From an uncultured Eubacteriales bacterium (GTDB lineage: Bacteria; Bacillota; Clostridia; Christensenellales; DTU072), in the NCBI GenBank assembly GCA_949292905.1, contig CASFAV010000011.1, positions 22,499-86,498 on the forward strand: a stretch of 64,000 bases of DNA. The letters are read 5' to 3'. The notes beneath the pieces were generated by a model. The model did no database searches and was not told where the DNA came from. It saw nothing but the letters and a program-made list of their open reading frames with translations. The stretch's first letter is position 1; every line of letters begins with the position of its first letter. Position numbers and translations under genes: made by a program. Shown here piece after piece: positions 23,501 to 29,153 of this stretch.

Positions 23501-23952
23501 ACGTCGGTGCCGTTCACTTCGGCGTCTATGAATTTAATGTCTTTAACCGTTGCCGAAGGCGAAATTTCTTTGAAAAAGGCGTTTTGCACGTTACCGTCCG
23601 ATATCCTCACGCCTACTATCGCGTGCCCTCTGCCGTCCAGAGTGCCTTCGAACACGGCGCCCCTGCCGAGAGAGCCGCCGCCCGCCGCGTAATATCTCGA
23701 AAGATATATATCGGTGGTCAGCACGTAAGTTTTACCTTCCGTAGCGTTCATTCCGCAGTCGAGCATAAGGTCTATGAAATCGCTCTCCGACGAAATAAAC
23801 TTCGTCACGGCATCGGTGGACGTCCCGTCTGCGGCGTACGCGCTCGCGCCCGCGTACGAAAAATAGGCGAGCGATGCGGCTAACAGCACCAATACGGATA
23901 AAATTATCGAAACAGATTTTTTCATAGGCATTGATTTTTTATTCCGCGTCAT
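17521..23952 (-). CDS. Very large surface protein (2,143 aa): beta-helix-like N-terminal part, MBG Ig-like repeats, C-terminal membrane anchor
   Basis: An N-terminal signal peptide (hydrophobic core about residues 13-32, likely cut after GASAYA) precedes two blocks, roughly 60-220 and 360-520, with GLUG-like repeats such as 'LDGRGHAI' and 'LDGNGKTVSAL' plus short 'NxGVVENVSVTG' rungs, suggesting a right-handed beta helix. From about 820 to 2000 there are MBG-type Ig-like units ending in 'I-x-x-A/K-x-x-x-V'. The end is a Pro/Glu/Asp- then Gly/Ser-rich linker, a membrane helix (about 2106-2130) and the tail KKKKDKSG. No LPXTG is present. ATGs at 23952, 23931 and 23925 are all possible; none has a strong ribosome binding site, and the first overlaps the upstream gene by 14 nt, so coupled translation is likely. 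Confidence 0.85.
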   Translation of the reverse strand: MTRNKKSMPMKKSVSIILSVLVLLAASLAYFSYAGASAYAADGTSTDAVTKFISSESDFIDLMLDCGMNATEGKTYVLTTDIYLSRYYAAGGGSLGRGAVFEGTLDGRGHAIVGVRISDGNVQNAFFKEISPSATVKDIKFIDAEVNGTDVAVLTVFNYGVVENVSVTGAVNGLTAAGIAVYNFGAIRDCVTAVTLEGSDGAAYAATASGSEAAGLIPEEYTVAGYTPLYEISGCYGLSGQKAAIFFTDGNVTEPDDANAAAGGVSDYALLKWYIDYYSVSDVKPRAAQTAYINCYNVALTSEENAALEEAVSGGYYSVTRYGFLNAYNTGNSALTSHDADYSTIGGTDTGAYTASETLQGEGTKESPYLIKNVSDLLAIDGYDKQDRYFLLTADINLYVSDLAGYCPERGAFVTELEGTLDGNGKTVSALAGALIGTVAAGGRVTSLNVIGNGSNGLVSETNNGIIEYVYAGGAGRAVGINNGTVTRSTVRTGGGVANISYGTVSYTRNYGGNFFAESGAKAEYCYNASVEAEESWNASAIVKSVSVNGAGEITVSKDTDISSLVKVNASDKYKDGAPLYSTGWKFASATGWGFLGGAESDVPVLVFPEDNVTYKGVTCIAPALTSVERKYGSIAYSAENKLEGRPASDEIFAGNVTDIVESSDGYYYKLPEGVSTLPTTVFEDIVNSFIPDELFDYIEQTDGSPVRYSWYSVTASGEKALIEDNLGTAGGTTFRFRIAHKYLWVSGEVTLDASNALAAYFGYTAVPYGISVYDMYGDLALASLGSSFEALGFTRPSTSTDPLGYEGIVSEITFRGEAYDDAILYEIGDYSLTVNIPSTTFSTAVTLVFDYKVTEGTLALDGYAVASAKGGLNESEAPVYSGEPVEVAQNNFSIENFVHYGVTYSYEILSFTRYDGVAGTKPSSFVQAGIYRIRLTAIVPNYEIYTREFDFYVARRTIAVSPYLQQDTVKYYDKLPSVSYNSELGVEATTAMFSGGLSYETAYVAGSGVGNYEVKVKILNAEVNANYILTAGNPVTLEVVKADMDLSACGFEDLSVVYDGKSHSVVLDTSKIKLASGDNKTYTFTVTYYNTGEQSDAPFAFVNAGTYAGLGALVEISSGNYNSVTLSAVTLTVEPLGVTLEAEDAYVNYGADATYTLKAYRTDGGAEVEDYLANLAAGADYSIGSGYVKNVTKAGSVLPITLKLLGESNLKGNYRLTVSAKDAFLTVGKRSYTVNMKDTYVYTGEPVVLDFNGASFVFDEGYPKYYILSGGVKTPFTGVPADANAKNNGEYVNAYCVELKISETDEFYGYEETFEFYIEPKETVLSGLYVTHSGSSVILTDGMSREYDGSEFVIALNPAELGKGAAYVIKYSYTLTDEAGVKRRYESAEALSFKNAARIEDITLELTPTTTNYTAWKSATAVSFEISPLTVSFVSELASVEYKGAPYSEAEIADMVNALATEGVIAGDVVSFGAKCAESAELPAEYIVTVTSLNPNYIFDSGVSAEKKFTIKAAEVTIDFSDKTQIEYVYGELYKKGGNNHPDITLATEFALGGASRTENVVYYIDTIESFPAPYEYDVISAAPLTVDGVEAVRFTVVNASKAVKIKPREVSFDWSKVTETQNGEIIGFEAEYVYNGEALVTPASFDLNYVDKGSLVDGLEVNISYSDVPKHAGVYTLTAEAVYLFETPDGNKVNCYYVKPELKEFTVTILRATVIYEIMPATVYLGAGVPDTFSVNYVEGYAPFATDTLNIAYSVPGFDSSAPATFAVFADIKVLDGDKLYADYVAEKANDEAEELTVDYHTFPEETKVNDVTATYTGLPAEIPVSGLPADAEVTVEYSSRPVDAGEYTVTVTLKAEGYLPKAFTVKVSISAATPEIRVSESEPVPYIARHVLTSADITGAEAYFGDVKAEGTFDFTERTPKQTLVYGRYTYSIIFTPASSNFTVVKNIPYVITSYVDIENAFDITGKDPSSDTETDIDAIAPEITESVTALHSYVIKASIPEELAGAVYMYVNGVAVTGEEYTVGASGKLKIEIRLGTEALITRYIDLTITDPVSETPDEPDEPDEPGDEDNGDGGSAGTPGSGGNGSGGVNVTMSEEAKKKWIIGGSVAGGVLLIGAVAAIVIVAVKKKKDKSGEANSN

Positions 23953-25234
23953 TCTTTTTGATCGTTTTTTTCTTGAGCCACGACACCTCTTTGCCGACGA
24001 GTTTTACGTGCGATCTGCCCATTATGCCTTCTATGAGCTGCGAGACGAGCCCCACGAAAATAGGCAGATAGAATACGAGTACCCTGTACAATATGACCGC
24101 CCAGAACAGCGTTCCCGCGGGCGTAGCGCCGTCGAACACGCTGTAGAAAGCGCCTTCGGAAGCCCCCGAAGCGCCCGGCGTGGGTATTATGCCCGAGGAC
24201 AACGTCACGAAGTACGAGCGCGACATTATCTCCCAGAAGCTTCCTTCGCCGCCCAAAGCGCGTACGATAAGGTAAGGATACGCTCCCACGGCGACGAGAT
24301 CTATAAAGGACAATACGGCCAGTATGACTATAGTGCTCTTATGATAGCTGAGATATTTATAGGCAGCGGCAAGCGAATCCACGGTATCGCGCGCCTTGCC
24401 GACGGCTTTGTCGTAATCTTTGACGAGGCGCATTTTTACGCCCAATTTTACGACCTTCTCGGTGAGTTTGAACGTAAAATTCAACTTCTTCGAGAAGACC
24501 ATCACCACTACGGGCAACAGACTCGAGAATACTATCGCCAGCGCGGCGCCGAGCTTGATGACCCAGGATATCTCGTCGTTGTATATCGCGAAAAGAGTTA
24601 TAACGAATGCGTCCAGCGTGAATATCCTTATCGTGTGCTTGACGAACGGCAGCGTGCAAGCCGTGGGCGTATCGAGACTCGCTTTAGCCATATACACCAT
24701 CTGGAATGGCTGTCCGCCGGTAGACCACGGAGTGAGGTTGTCGTAGTACTTACCGAGGATAGCCACCCGTAGCGCCAGTCCGAAACGGTTGCCGTATCCG
24801 CACTGCCTTATGAGCGTGAAATACACGAATGCGTCGGCAAGCGTATGCGTGGCGTAAGCGCCGAGCGCGATGAGCAGCCAATAGTAATTGCCGCCGATCT
24901 GCTTACCGAGATCCTCAATACCTACGAAAGCCGCCGCGTCGTCCTTGAGTTCGAGCCACAAAACGACGGCTATGGCGATCACGTTGAAGGCGACGAGGAT
25001 GAGCGTGGATATCCACTTTTTCTTCCTGTCCTTCTGCGTTTTCGGTTTGCCTTCCGGTACGTCCGGAAGAGTAAGCCGATCCTCGACGTCGATCGGCGTT
25101 TCCACCGAGGGAGTTGCGTCGCTCTCACGCGCTACGCGCGCGCCGAGCGTCTCCGCTTCGGGCGAAAGCATACCCGTATCTTTTTCCTCTCCGTCCGTCG
25201 CGAAAGCTTCGGCTCCGAGTTTACATTCGTCCAT
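23939..25234 (-). CDS. LPG-synthase-type multipass membrane protein (UPF0104 family, flippase-like)
   Basis: This 431-residue protein has a hydrophilic, acidic N-terminus (about 75 residues) followed by about eight membrane helices. The family signature is clear: 'SSGIIPTPGASGASEGAF' near residues 350-368, with the Pro-Thr-Pro-Gly and Glu residues typical of the lysylphosphatidylglycerol synthase transmembrane domain (MprF N-terminal half, AglD, UPF0104). Members of this family move or handle lipid-linked groups; here there is no fused aminoacyl-transferase domain, so the substrate is unknown. The ATG at 25234 has AGGAAAAG upstream. It is the first gene of the operon that continues into the two surface protein genes, so a role in surface assembly or lipid anchoring is possible but only inferred. 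Confidence 0.85.
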   Translation of the reverse strand: MDECKLGAEAFATDGEEKDTGMLSPEAETLGARVARESDATPSVETPIDVEDRLTLPDVPEGKPKTQKDRKKKWISTLILVAFNVIAIAVVLWLELKDDAAAFVGIEDLGKQIGGNYYWLLIALGAYATHTLADAFVYFTLIRQCGYGNRFGLALRVAILGKYYDNLTPWSTGGQPFQMVYMAKASLDTPTACTLPFVKHTIRIFTLDAFVITLFAIYNDEISWVIKLGAALAIVFSSLLPVVVMVFSKKLNFTFKLTEKVVKLGVKMRLVKDYDKAVGKARDTVDSLAAAYKYLSYHKSTIVILAVLSFIDLVAVGAYPYLIVRALGGEGSFWEIMSRSYFVTLSSGIIPTPGASGASEGAFYSVFDGATPAGTLFWAVILYRVLVFYLPIFVGLVSQLIEGIMGRSHVKLVGKEVSWLKKKTIKKNDAE

Positions 25235-25255
25235 ATCTTTTCCTTTTATTTTAAT

Positions 25256-25284
25256 ATTCTATCATACGCACACGCGCACTACAA
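25256..25284 (-). promoter_or_regulatory. Promoter of the membrane protein / surface protein operon
   Basis: Minus-strand TTGTAG (25279-25284) and TAGAAT (25256-25261) are 17 nt apart, about 20 nt before the start codon at 25234. This leaves a very short leader. Confidence 0.75.
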
Positions 25285-25308
25285 GATGTTTTATGTGTTC
25301 GGTTTGTG

Positions 25309-25336
25309 AAAAAAGCGGCGTCCTTACGAACGCCGC
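25309..25336 (-). terminator. Terminator of the PadR operon
   Basis: On the minus strand the stem GCGGCGT / ACGCCGC (25315-25321 with 25330-25336) is followed by a run of six T (25314-25309), 16 nt beyond the stop of the membrane protein gene at 25353. Confidence 0.85.
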
Positions 25337-25352
25337 CCCCTCTGTTCGTCGT

Positions 25353-26159
25353 CTATTTCTCGAAATCTTCCTCTTGCGATCTGCGATCGATTTTCGCGTT
25401 AAGCGCGAAAACGGAGACGAAACCGCACGCGAGCGCGCCCACCACTACGATTATCCAGAGCGGATGCCACATACCGGTCGCTGCGGAGGCGGTAAGGAAT
25501 ACCGCAACGCTCAGCATCATCACGAGAGCCATCCATATTATGAGCCACACCTTGCGTTTGCGGAAAAAAAGCGTGGTGAATATCACCGACAAAAGCGCCC
25601 ACACGGGAATATAGACGAAGCTCACCCATGCCACAGCGGGACTCACGCCGCACGCGAGCCACAGCACGAAGAAGAGCGCCGTGAGCAATATTCCCCCGTA
25701 AGTTATCAGTATCAGATCGGTCGTGTAATGCCTCTTGAAGCGTATGTTGCGTTTAAGCACGGCGGCGGTCGCAAATACGTACATGGCTATCGCCATACCG
25801 GGGAATATCGTGTAAGCGCCTACCGCCCACAGCTCTCCGAGCAATCCCATCAGGATATACGCAACGACGCACATCATGCAGAACGTCACGAGAAGAAGAA
25901 CGCTTCTTTGAAATTTAGGATCCCGCAACACCTGAAGAGGCTTCCCTCTCAAAGCGTTAATGGCTTCGGTATAATCGCCGAGAGCCTCGATGCAACGGGT
26001 ATAAACCTCGTCGTCCGGTATTCCTTCCGCTTTAAGTTCCATGGCGTGCGACATAAGATTGCCGAGCATCTCCTCTCTCAATTCCGCGGCTTCTCTGCCG
26101 GGCGGAACGAGTTTGAATTGGCTTGAGAGATAGGCTTTGAATCTTTCGAGCAAAGTCAT
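25353..26159 (-). CDS. Permease-prefix (HAAS/DUF1700-like) membrane protein paired with PadR regulator
   Basis: The first 75 residues (e.g. 'LREEMLGNLMSHAMEL', 'CIEALGDYTEAINAL') form the helical prefix domain that commonly sits at the start of membrane proteins encoded next to PadR regulators. About six membrane helices follow (roughly residues 88 to 250). The 268-residue length fits. The ATG overlaps the padR stop by 4 nt (ATGA), so both are co-translated. In related systems the prefix domain is thought to link the PadR-controlled switch to a membrane function, but the substrate or signal here is unknown. Confidence 0.8.
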   Translation of the reverse strand: MTLLERFKAYLSSQFKLVPPGREAAELREEMLGNLMSHAMELKAEGIPDDEVYTRCIEALGDYTEAINALRGKPLQVLRDPKFQRSVLLLVTFCMMCVVAYILMGLLGELWAVGAYTIFPGMAIAMYVFATAAVLKRNIRFKRHYTTDLILITYGGILLTALFFVLWLACGVSPAVAWVSFVYIPVWALLSVIFTTLFFRKRKVWLIIWMALVMMLSVAVFLTASAATGMWHPLWIIVVVGALACGFVSVFALNAKIDRRSQEEDFEK

Positions 26160-26491
26160 CGGTTACCTCCTACGATAAGTTTGGTGAGAATACGGCTCAC
26201 GAGTTTCCATTCTTCGAGTTTGGCTGCGTAAACCTGCTTACCTTTCTCGGTGATTTTGTAATATCTGCGCCTCGCTCCCCCGACGCCGTCGCCCCAGTAA
26301 GTGGTGAGCAGACCTTCTTCCTCCATACGGCGGAAAGCGGTATATATCGTGGCGTCCTTGACGTCGATAACGCCTTCTCCTCCGTCGATGATGTCCTTAG
26401 CTATCTCATAGCCGTAGCTGTCGCCCTCCCCGAGTATGCGGAGTATAATGGTTTCCGTATGTCCTCTTAATATATCGCCGCTACCTGCCAT
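26156..26491 (-). CDS. PadR-family transcriptional regulator
   Basis: This 111-residue protein is a compact winged-helix repressor of PadR subfamily 2. It shows the N-terminal 'HTETIILRILGEGDSYGYEI', the 'ATIYTAFRRMEEEGLL' recognition helix and the wing 'GGARRRYYKITEKGKQ'. PadR proteins act as dimers and often control their own operon together with a membrane protein. Here the downstream gene overlaps by 4 nt. A promoter with a palindrome just after its -10 box lies upstream (26516-26581), consistent with autoregulation. Confidence 0.93.
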   Translation of the reverse strand: MAGSGDILRGHTETIILRILGEGDSYGYEIAKDIIDGGEGVIDVKDATIYTAFRRMEEEGLLTTYWGDGVGGARRRYYKITEKGKQVYAAKLEEWKLVSRILTKLIVGGNR

Positions 26492-26515
26492 GGTCTACCT
26501 CGTCGAAGCGTTATC

Positions 26516-26543
26516 TAAACAAAATAGCTATATAATTTGTTTA
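26516..26543 (-). promoter_or_regulatory. Likely PadR operator palindrome
   Basis: The arms TAAACAAA (26516-26523) and TTTGTTTA (26536-26543) are perfect inverted repeats around a 12-nt centre, which itself has three more symmetric pairs. The site begins about 10 nt downstream of the -10 box of the padR promoter and so overlaps the start of transcription. Its size fits a PadR dimer. Binding is inferred from position. Confidence 0.65.
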
Positions 26544-26552
26544 TGTACTTGC

Positions 26553-26581
26553 AGTATACACTACTTGCGGAAGTTTGTAAA
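26553..26581 (-). promoter_or_regulatory. padR operon promoter
   Basis: Minus-strand TTTACA (26576-26581) and TATACT (26553-26558) with a 17-nt spacer lie about 60 nt before the padR start codon. Confidence 0.75.
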
Positions 26582-26629
26582 GCGTTATTTCAACAAAAAA
26601 TTCGTAATTTACCTTACAAAGCCGGAAAA

Positions 26630-27604
26630 TCAAAAAATCAAATATTTTCTGCGTGTTTCGGCGCACGCGCGCAAAGCAAAAGCCGCTGAGAGCGCGATGT
26701 CCGCCGCGAAAAGTGTATTCACGAGTATTTCTCTTACGGCTTCCGCCGCCGCCTTGACGTCCTTTCTGCCCATCTCAACGGAAAGTACCCTGACCGAAGG
26801 AACCAAAGCCTTGAGCGCCGCGGTGACCGCGGCGTGAGAGGACGGCTCCGCCGTAACTACGTAGAGGACGTACGCCTTGCCGTCGGCTTCGCCCACCATG
26901 CCGGTGAAGCCTAAACTTTCCAGCCATTCCGGAGAGTTGAGCACGAATGATACGAGTTCTTCCGATTTGATCAAGGTAAAAGGCGAGAATATCCTTTCCG
27001 CCCCTTCCACGTCGGCTATCGCGGCGGCGATCTCTGCGTGAGTGACTCCTTCGTTCACTACCGGCACGGCGAGCAGCATCGCTTTTTCCCAGAAGCCTTC
27101 GCCCGCGTCCGACAGAAGATCCGCTTTCCCCGAGAGCACCGCGTCGGTAAGTCCCACCCTCTCACAGGCAAAGCCTGCGAGAGCCTTTTCCGCTTTTTCG
27201 TACATCTCGTCTGCAGAAAAAGGCGAGACGTTACAAAGAAGAAGTATCCTGTATACCGTTTCCCCGCCGTCCTTATAAGCGAGGAAGTCCTTGACCGGTT
27301 CGAGATCGGTAATCCCCGGGATATCGGGTATGATATCGAGCGTTCCGTACCAAACGAGCTGAGTGACCTCCGGGAATTCCTTGAAGGACTCCACTACCGG
27401 TCTCAATTCGTCGTAATCGCCTCTTACTTCGATGACGGCGTCGGAACGCACGCCGTAGGCGTCATTGAAAAAAGCGTAGGCTTCCGTTGCGGGCGTGGCG
27501 TAAGAAAGCAGCGGGACGAGCGGTAAAATCAGTCCCGCCGCGAAATAAACAAAGATTATGATGACTATAAGCGAAATAACTATCCGATTGCTTTTTATCG
27601 GCAT
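26630..27604 (-). CDS. Membrane-anchored protein resembling the extracytoplasmic loops of an MMPL/RND exporter (324 aa)
   Basis: One membrane helix lies at residues 8-31 and a weaker hydrophobic stretch near the C-terminus (about 292-314); the 260 residues between are hydrophilic and probably outside. The first half ('SFKEFPEVTQLVWYG', 'LSGKADLLSDAGEGFW') resembles the first large loop of MMPL-family exporters, and the second ('VEGAERIFSPFTLIKS', 'EWLESLGFTGMVGE') could be the equivalent second loop, but the membrane bundles that should lie between and after them are missing. The resemblance is by eye and weak. It may be a decayed or a repurposed exporter fragment, or an unrelated lone protein. 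It follows lysA by 55 nt and has only a weak ribosome binding site. Confidence 0.45.
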   Translation of the reverse strand: MPIKSNRIVISLIVIIIFVYFAAGLILPLVPLLSYATPATEAYAFFNDAYGVRSDAVIEVRGDYDELRPVVESFKEFPEVTQLVWYGTLDIIPDIPGITDLEPVKDFLAYKDGGETVYRILLLCNVSPFSADEMYEKAEKALAGFACERVGLTDAVLSGKADLLSDAGEGFWEKAMLLAVPVVNEGVTHAEIAAAIADVEGAERIFSPFTLIKSEELVSFVLNSPEWLESLGFTGMVGEADGKAYVLYVVTAEPSSHAAVTAALKALVPSVRVLSVEMGRKDVKAAAEAVREILVNTLFAADIALSAAFALRACAETRRKYLIF

Positions 27605-27659
27605 GACCTGTACGTATATATTATGTTGCGCGACCGCCGAAAGTTTCTACGGACAAAAG

Positions 27660-28916
27660 TTATTTGCGCCTGAACTCGGGATAAATATCGAGAGTGGCGA
27701 AATAGTCGTCGGGGGTTTCGGCACGTCTTATGAGCTTATACGAGCCGTCGGGCTTGAGGAGTATCTCGGCGCTTCTCAGTTTGCCGTTGTAATTGTATCC
27801 CATGGAATGTCCGTGGGCGCCCGCCTCGTGTATGAAAAGGTAATCCCCTATCTCGAGCTCGGGAAGTTTCCTGTCCACGGCGAATTTATCGGAATTTTCG
27901 CAAAGCGAGCCCACTACGTCGTAGACGTGATCGCAGGGAGCGTTCTCTTTGCCGAGCACGGTGATATGGTGATACGCGCCGTATATCGCGGGGCGCATGA
28001 GGTGAGCCGCGCAGGCGTCGCAGCCTGCGTATTCTTTATAAGTATGCTTGAAGTGTACCACTTTCGTGATAAGACCGCCGTAAGGCGCAAGCATATATCT
28101 GCCGAGTTCGGTGAAAATTTTGGGAGCGATCCCGCGCGAAGCGAGTATCTCCTCGTACGCCTTGCGCACGCCCTCTCCTATCACTTTTATATCCGTTTTC
28201 TTTTGTTCGGGACGGTACGGAACGCCTATGCCGCCGCTCAGATTGACGAATACGAATTTCGCGCCAGTTTCGGCGGTGAGATCCGCTATGAGCTCGAAAA
28301 GCACCCTCGCCAGCACCGGATAATAGTCGTTCTCGATATTGTTGCTCGCCAGGAAGGCGTGCACGCCGAATTCTTTGACGCCTTTAGCCATAAGCGTCCT
28401 GACCGCTTCGAACATCTGCGGACGGGTAAGTCCGTACTTCGCGTCCGCGGGCGTGCCCATGATCATATTATTGATGGTGAATTCGCCGCCCGGATTGTAC
28501 CTTAAACATATCTTCTCGGGGATACCCGCCGTCTTTTCGAGGAAGTCGATGTGCGTTATGTCGTCGAGATTGATTATCGCTCCAAGCTTGCGGGCGTAAA
28601 TATATTCCTCCGCGGGCGTTTCGTTGCTGCTGAACATTATCTCGTCCCCGCCGAAGCCCAGCCTTTCCGCCATCATCAGTTCGGTGTAGCTCGAACAGTC
28701 CACTCCGCAACCTTCTTCCTTGAGTATCCTGATAAGCGCAGGATTGGGCGTCGCTTTAACGGCGAAATATTCTTTGAATCCCGCGTTCCACGAGAACGCT
28801 TCGAAAAGCCCGCGGGCGTTTTCGCGAATGCCTTTCTCGTCGTAAATATGGAAAGGCGTGGGATATTCTTTCGCTATCTCTTTGATCTTTTCGAGTGTTA
28901 CGAAGGGTTTTTTCAT
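27660..28916 (-). CDS. lysA: Diaminopimelate decarboxylase (PLP fold III), last step of lysine synthesis
   Basis: The enzyme removes CO2 from meso-diaminopimelate to make lysine. Landmarks are the PLP lysine in 'YFAVKATPNPALIRIL', 'GVDCSSYTELMMAE', 'VNLSGGIGVPYRPEQ', 'TELGRYMLAPYGGL' and the active-site Cys region 'VVGSLCENSDKFA'. The sequence is somewhat divergent from classical LysA but the family is clear, and the same cell carries asd, dapA and dapB in this window. I place the start at the ATG at 28916 (GGAG 11 nt upstream), giving 418 residues. A consensus promoter ends about 32 nt before it, leaving no room for a lysine riboswitch. Confidence 0.88.
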   Translation of the reverse strand: MKKPFVTLEKIKEIAKEYPTPFHIYDEKGIRENARGLFEAFSWNAGFKEYFAVKATPNPALIRILKEEGCGVDCSSYTELMMAERLGFGGDEIMFSSNETPAEEYIYARKLGAIINLDDITHIDFLEKTAGIPEKICLRYNPGGEFTINNMIMGTPADAKYGLTRPQMFEAVRTLMAKGVKEFGVHAFLASNNIENDYYPVLARVLFELIADLTAETGAKFVFVNLSGGIGVPYRPEQKKTDIKVIGEGVRKAYEEILASRGIAPKIFTELGRYMLAPYGGLITKVVHFKHTYKEYAGCDACAAHLMRPAIYGAYHHITVLGKENAPCDHVYDVVGSLCENSDKFAVDRKLPELEIGDYLFIHEAGAHGHSMGYNYNGKLRSAEILLKPDGSYKLIRRAETPDDYFATLDIYPEFRRK

Positions 28917-28953
28917 AGGTCGGCAAACTCCGTTTATAAATATTCTTTCAACC

Positions 28954-28982
28954 ATTATACTTTACGCTCGGGACATAGTCAA
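28954..28982 (-). promoter_or_regulatory. lysA promoter
   Basis: Minus-strand TTGACT (28977-28982) and TATAAT (28954-28959) are spaced by 17 nt. The resulting leader is only about 30 nt. Confidence 0.85.
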
Positions 28983-29093
28983 CTTAAATGGCGCGAATTG
29001 CTCACGCGCTTCGCGCGCGCCCGTTTATTACCGGTTTTGCGCCCTCTTGAAGGGCGTAAGAACGCAATTTTACAACATATCGGGGGAAAATTA

Positions 29094-29122
29094 TTGCATT
29101 CGGGCATATATTGTGCTAATAT
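29094..29122 (+). promoter_or_regulatory. pckG promoter
   Basis: TTGCAT (29094-29099) and TAATAT (29117-29122) with 17 nt between them lie about 25-30 nt before the pckG start codon. The lysA promoter lies 110 nt away on the other strand. Confidence 0.75.
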
Positions 29123-29153
29123 AAATGCAATCTTATTTACAGGAGAGTGCTTT

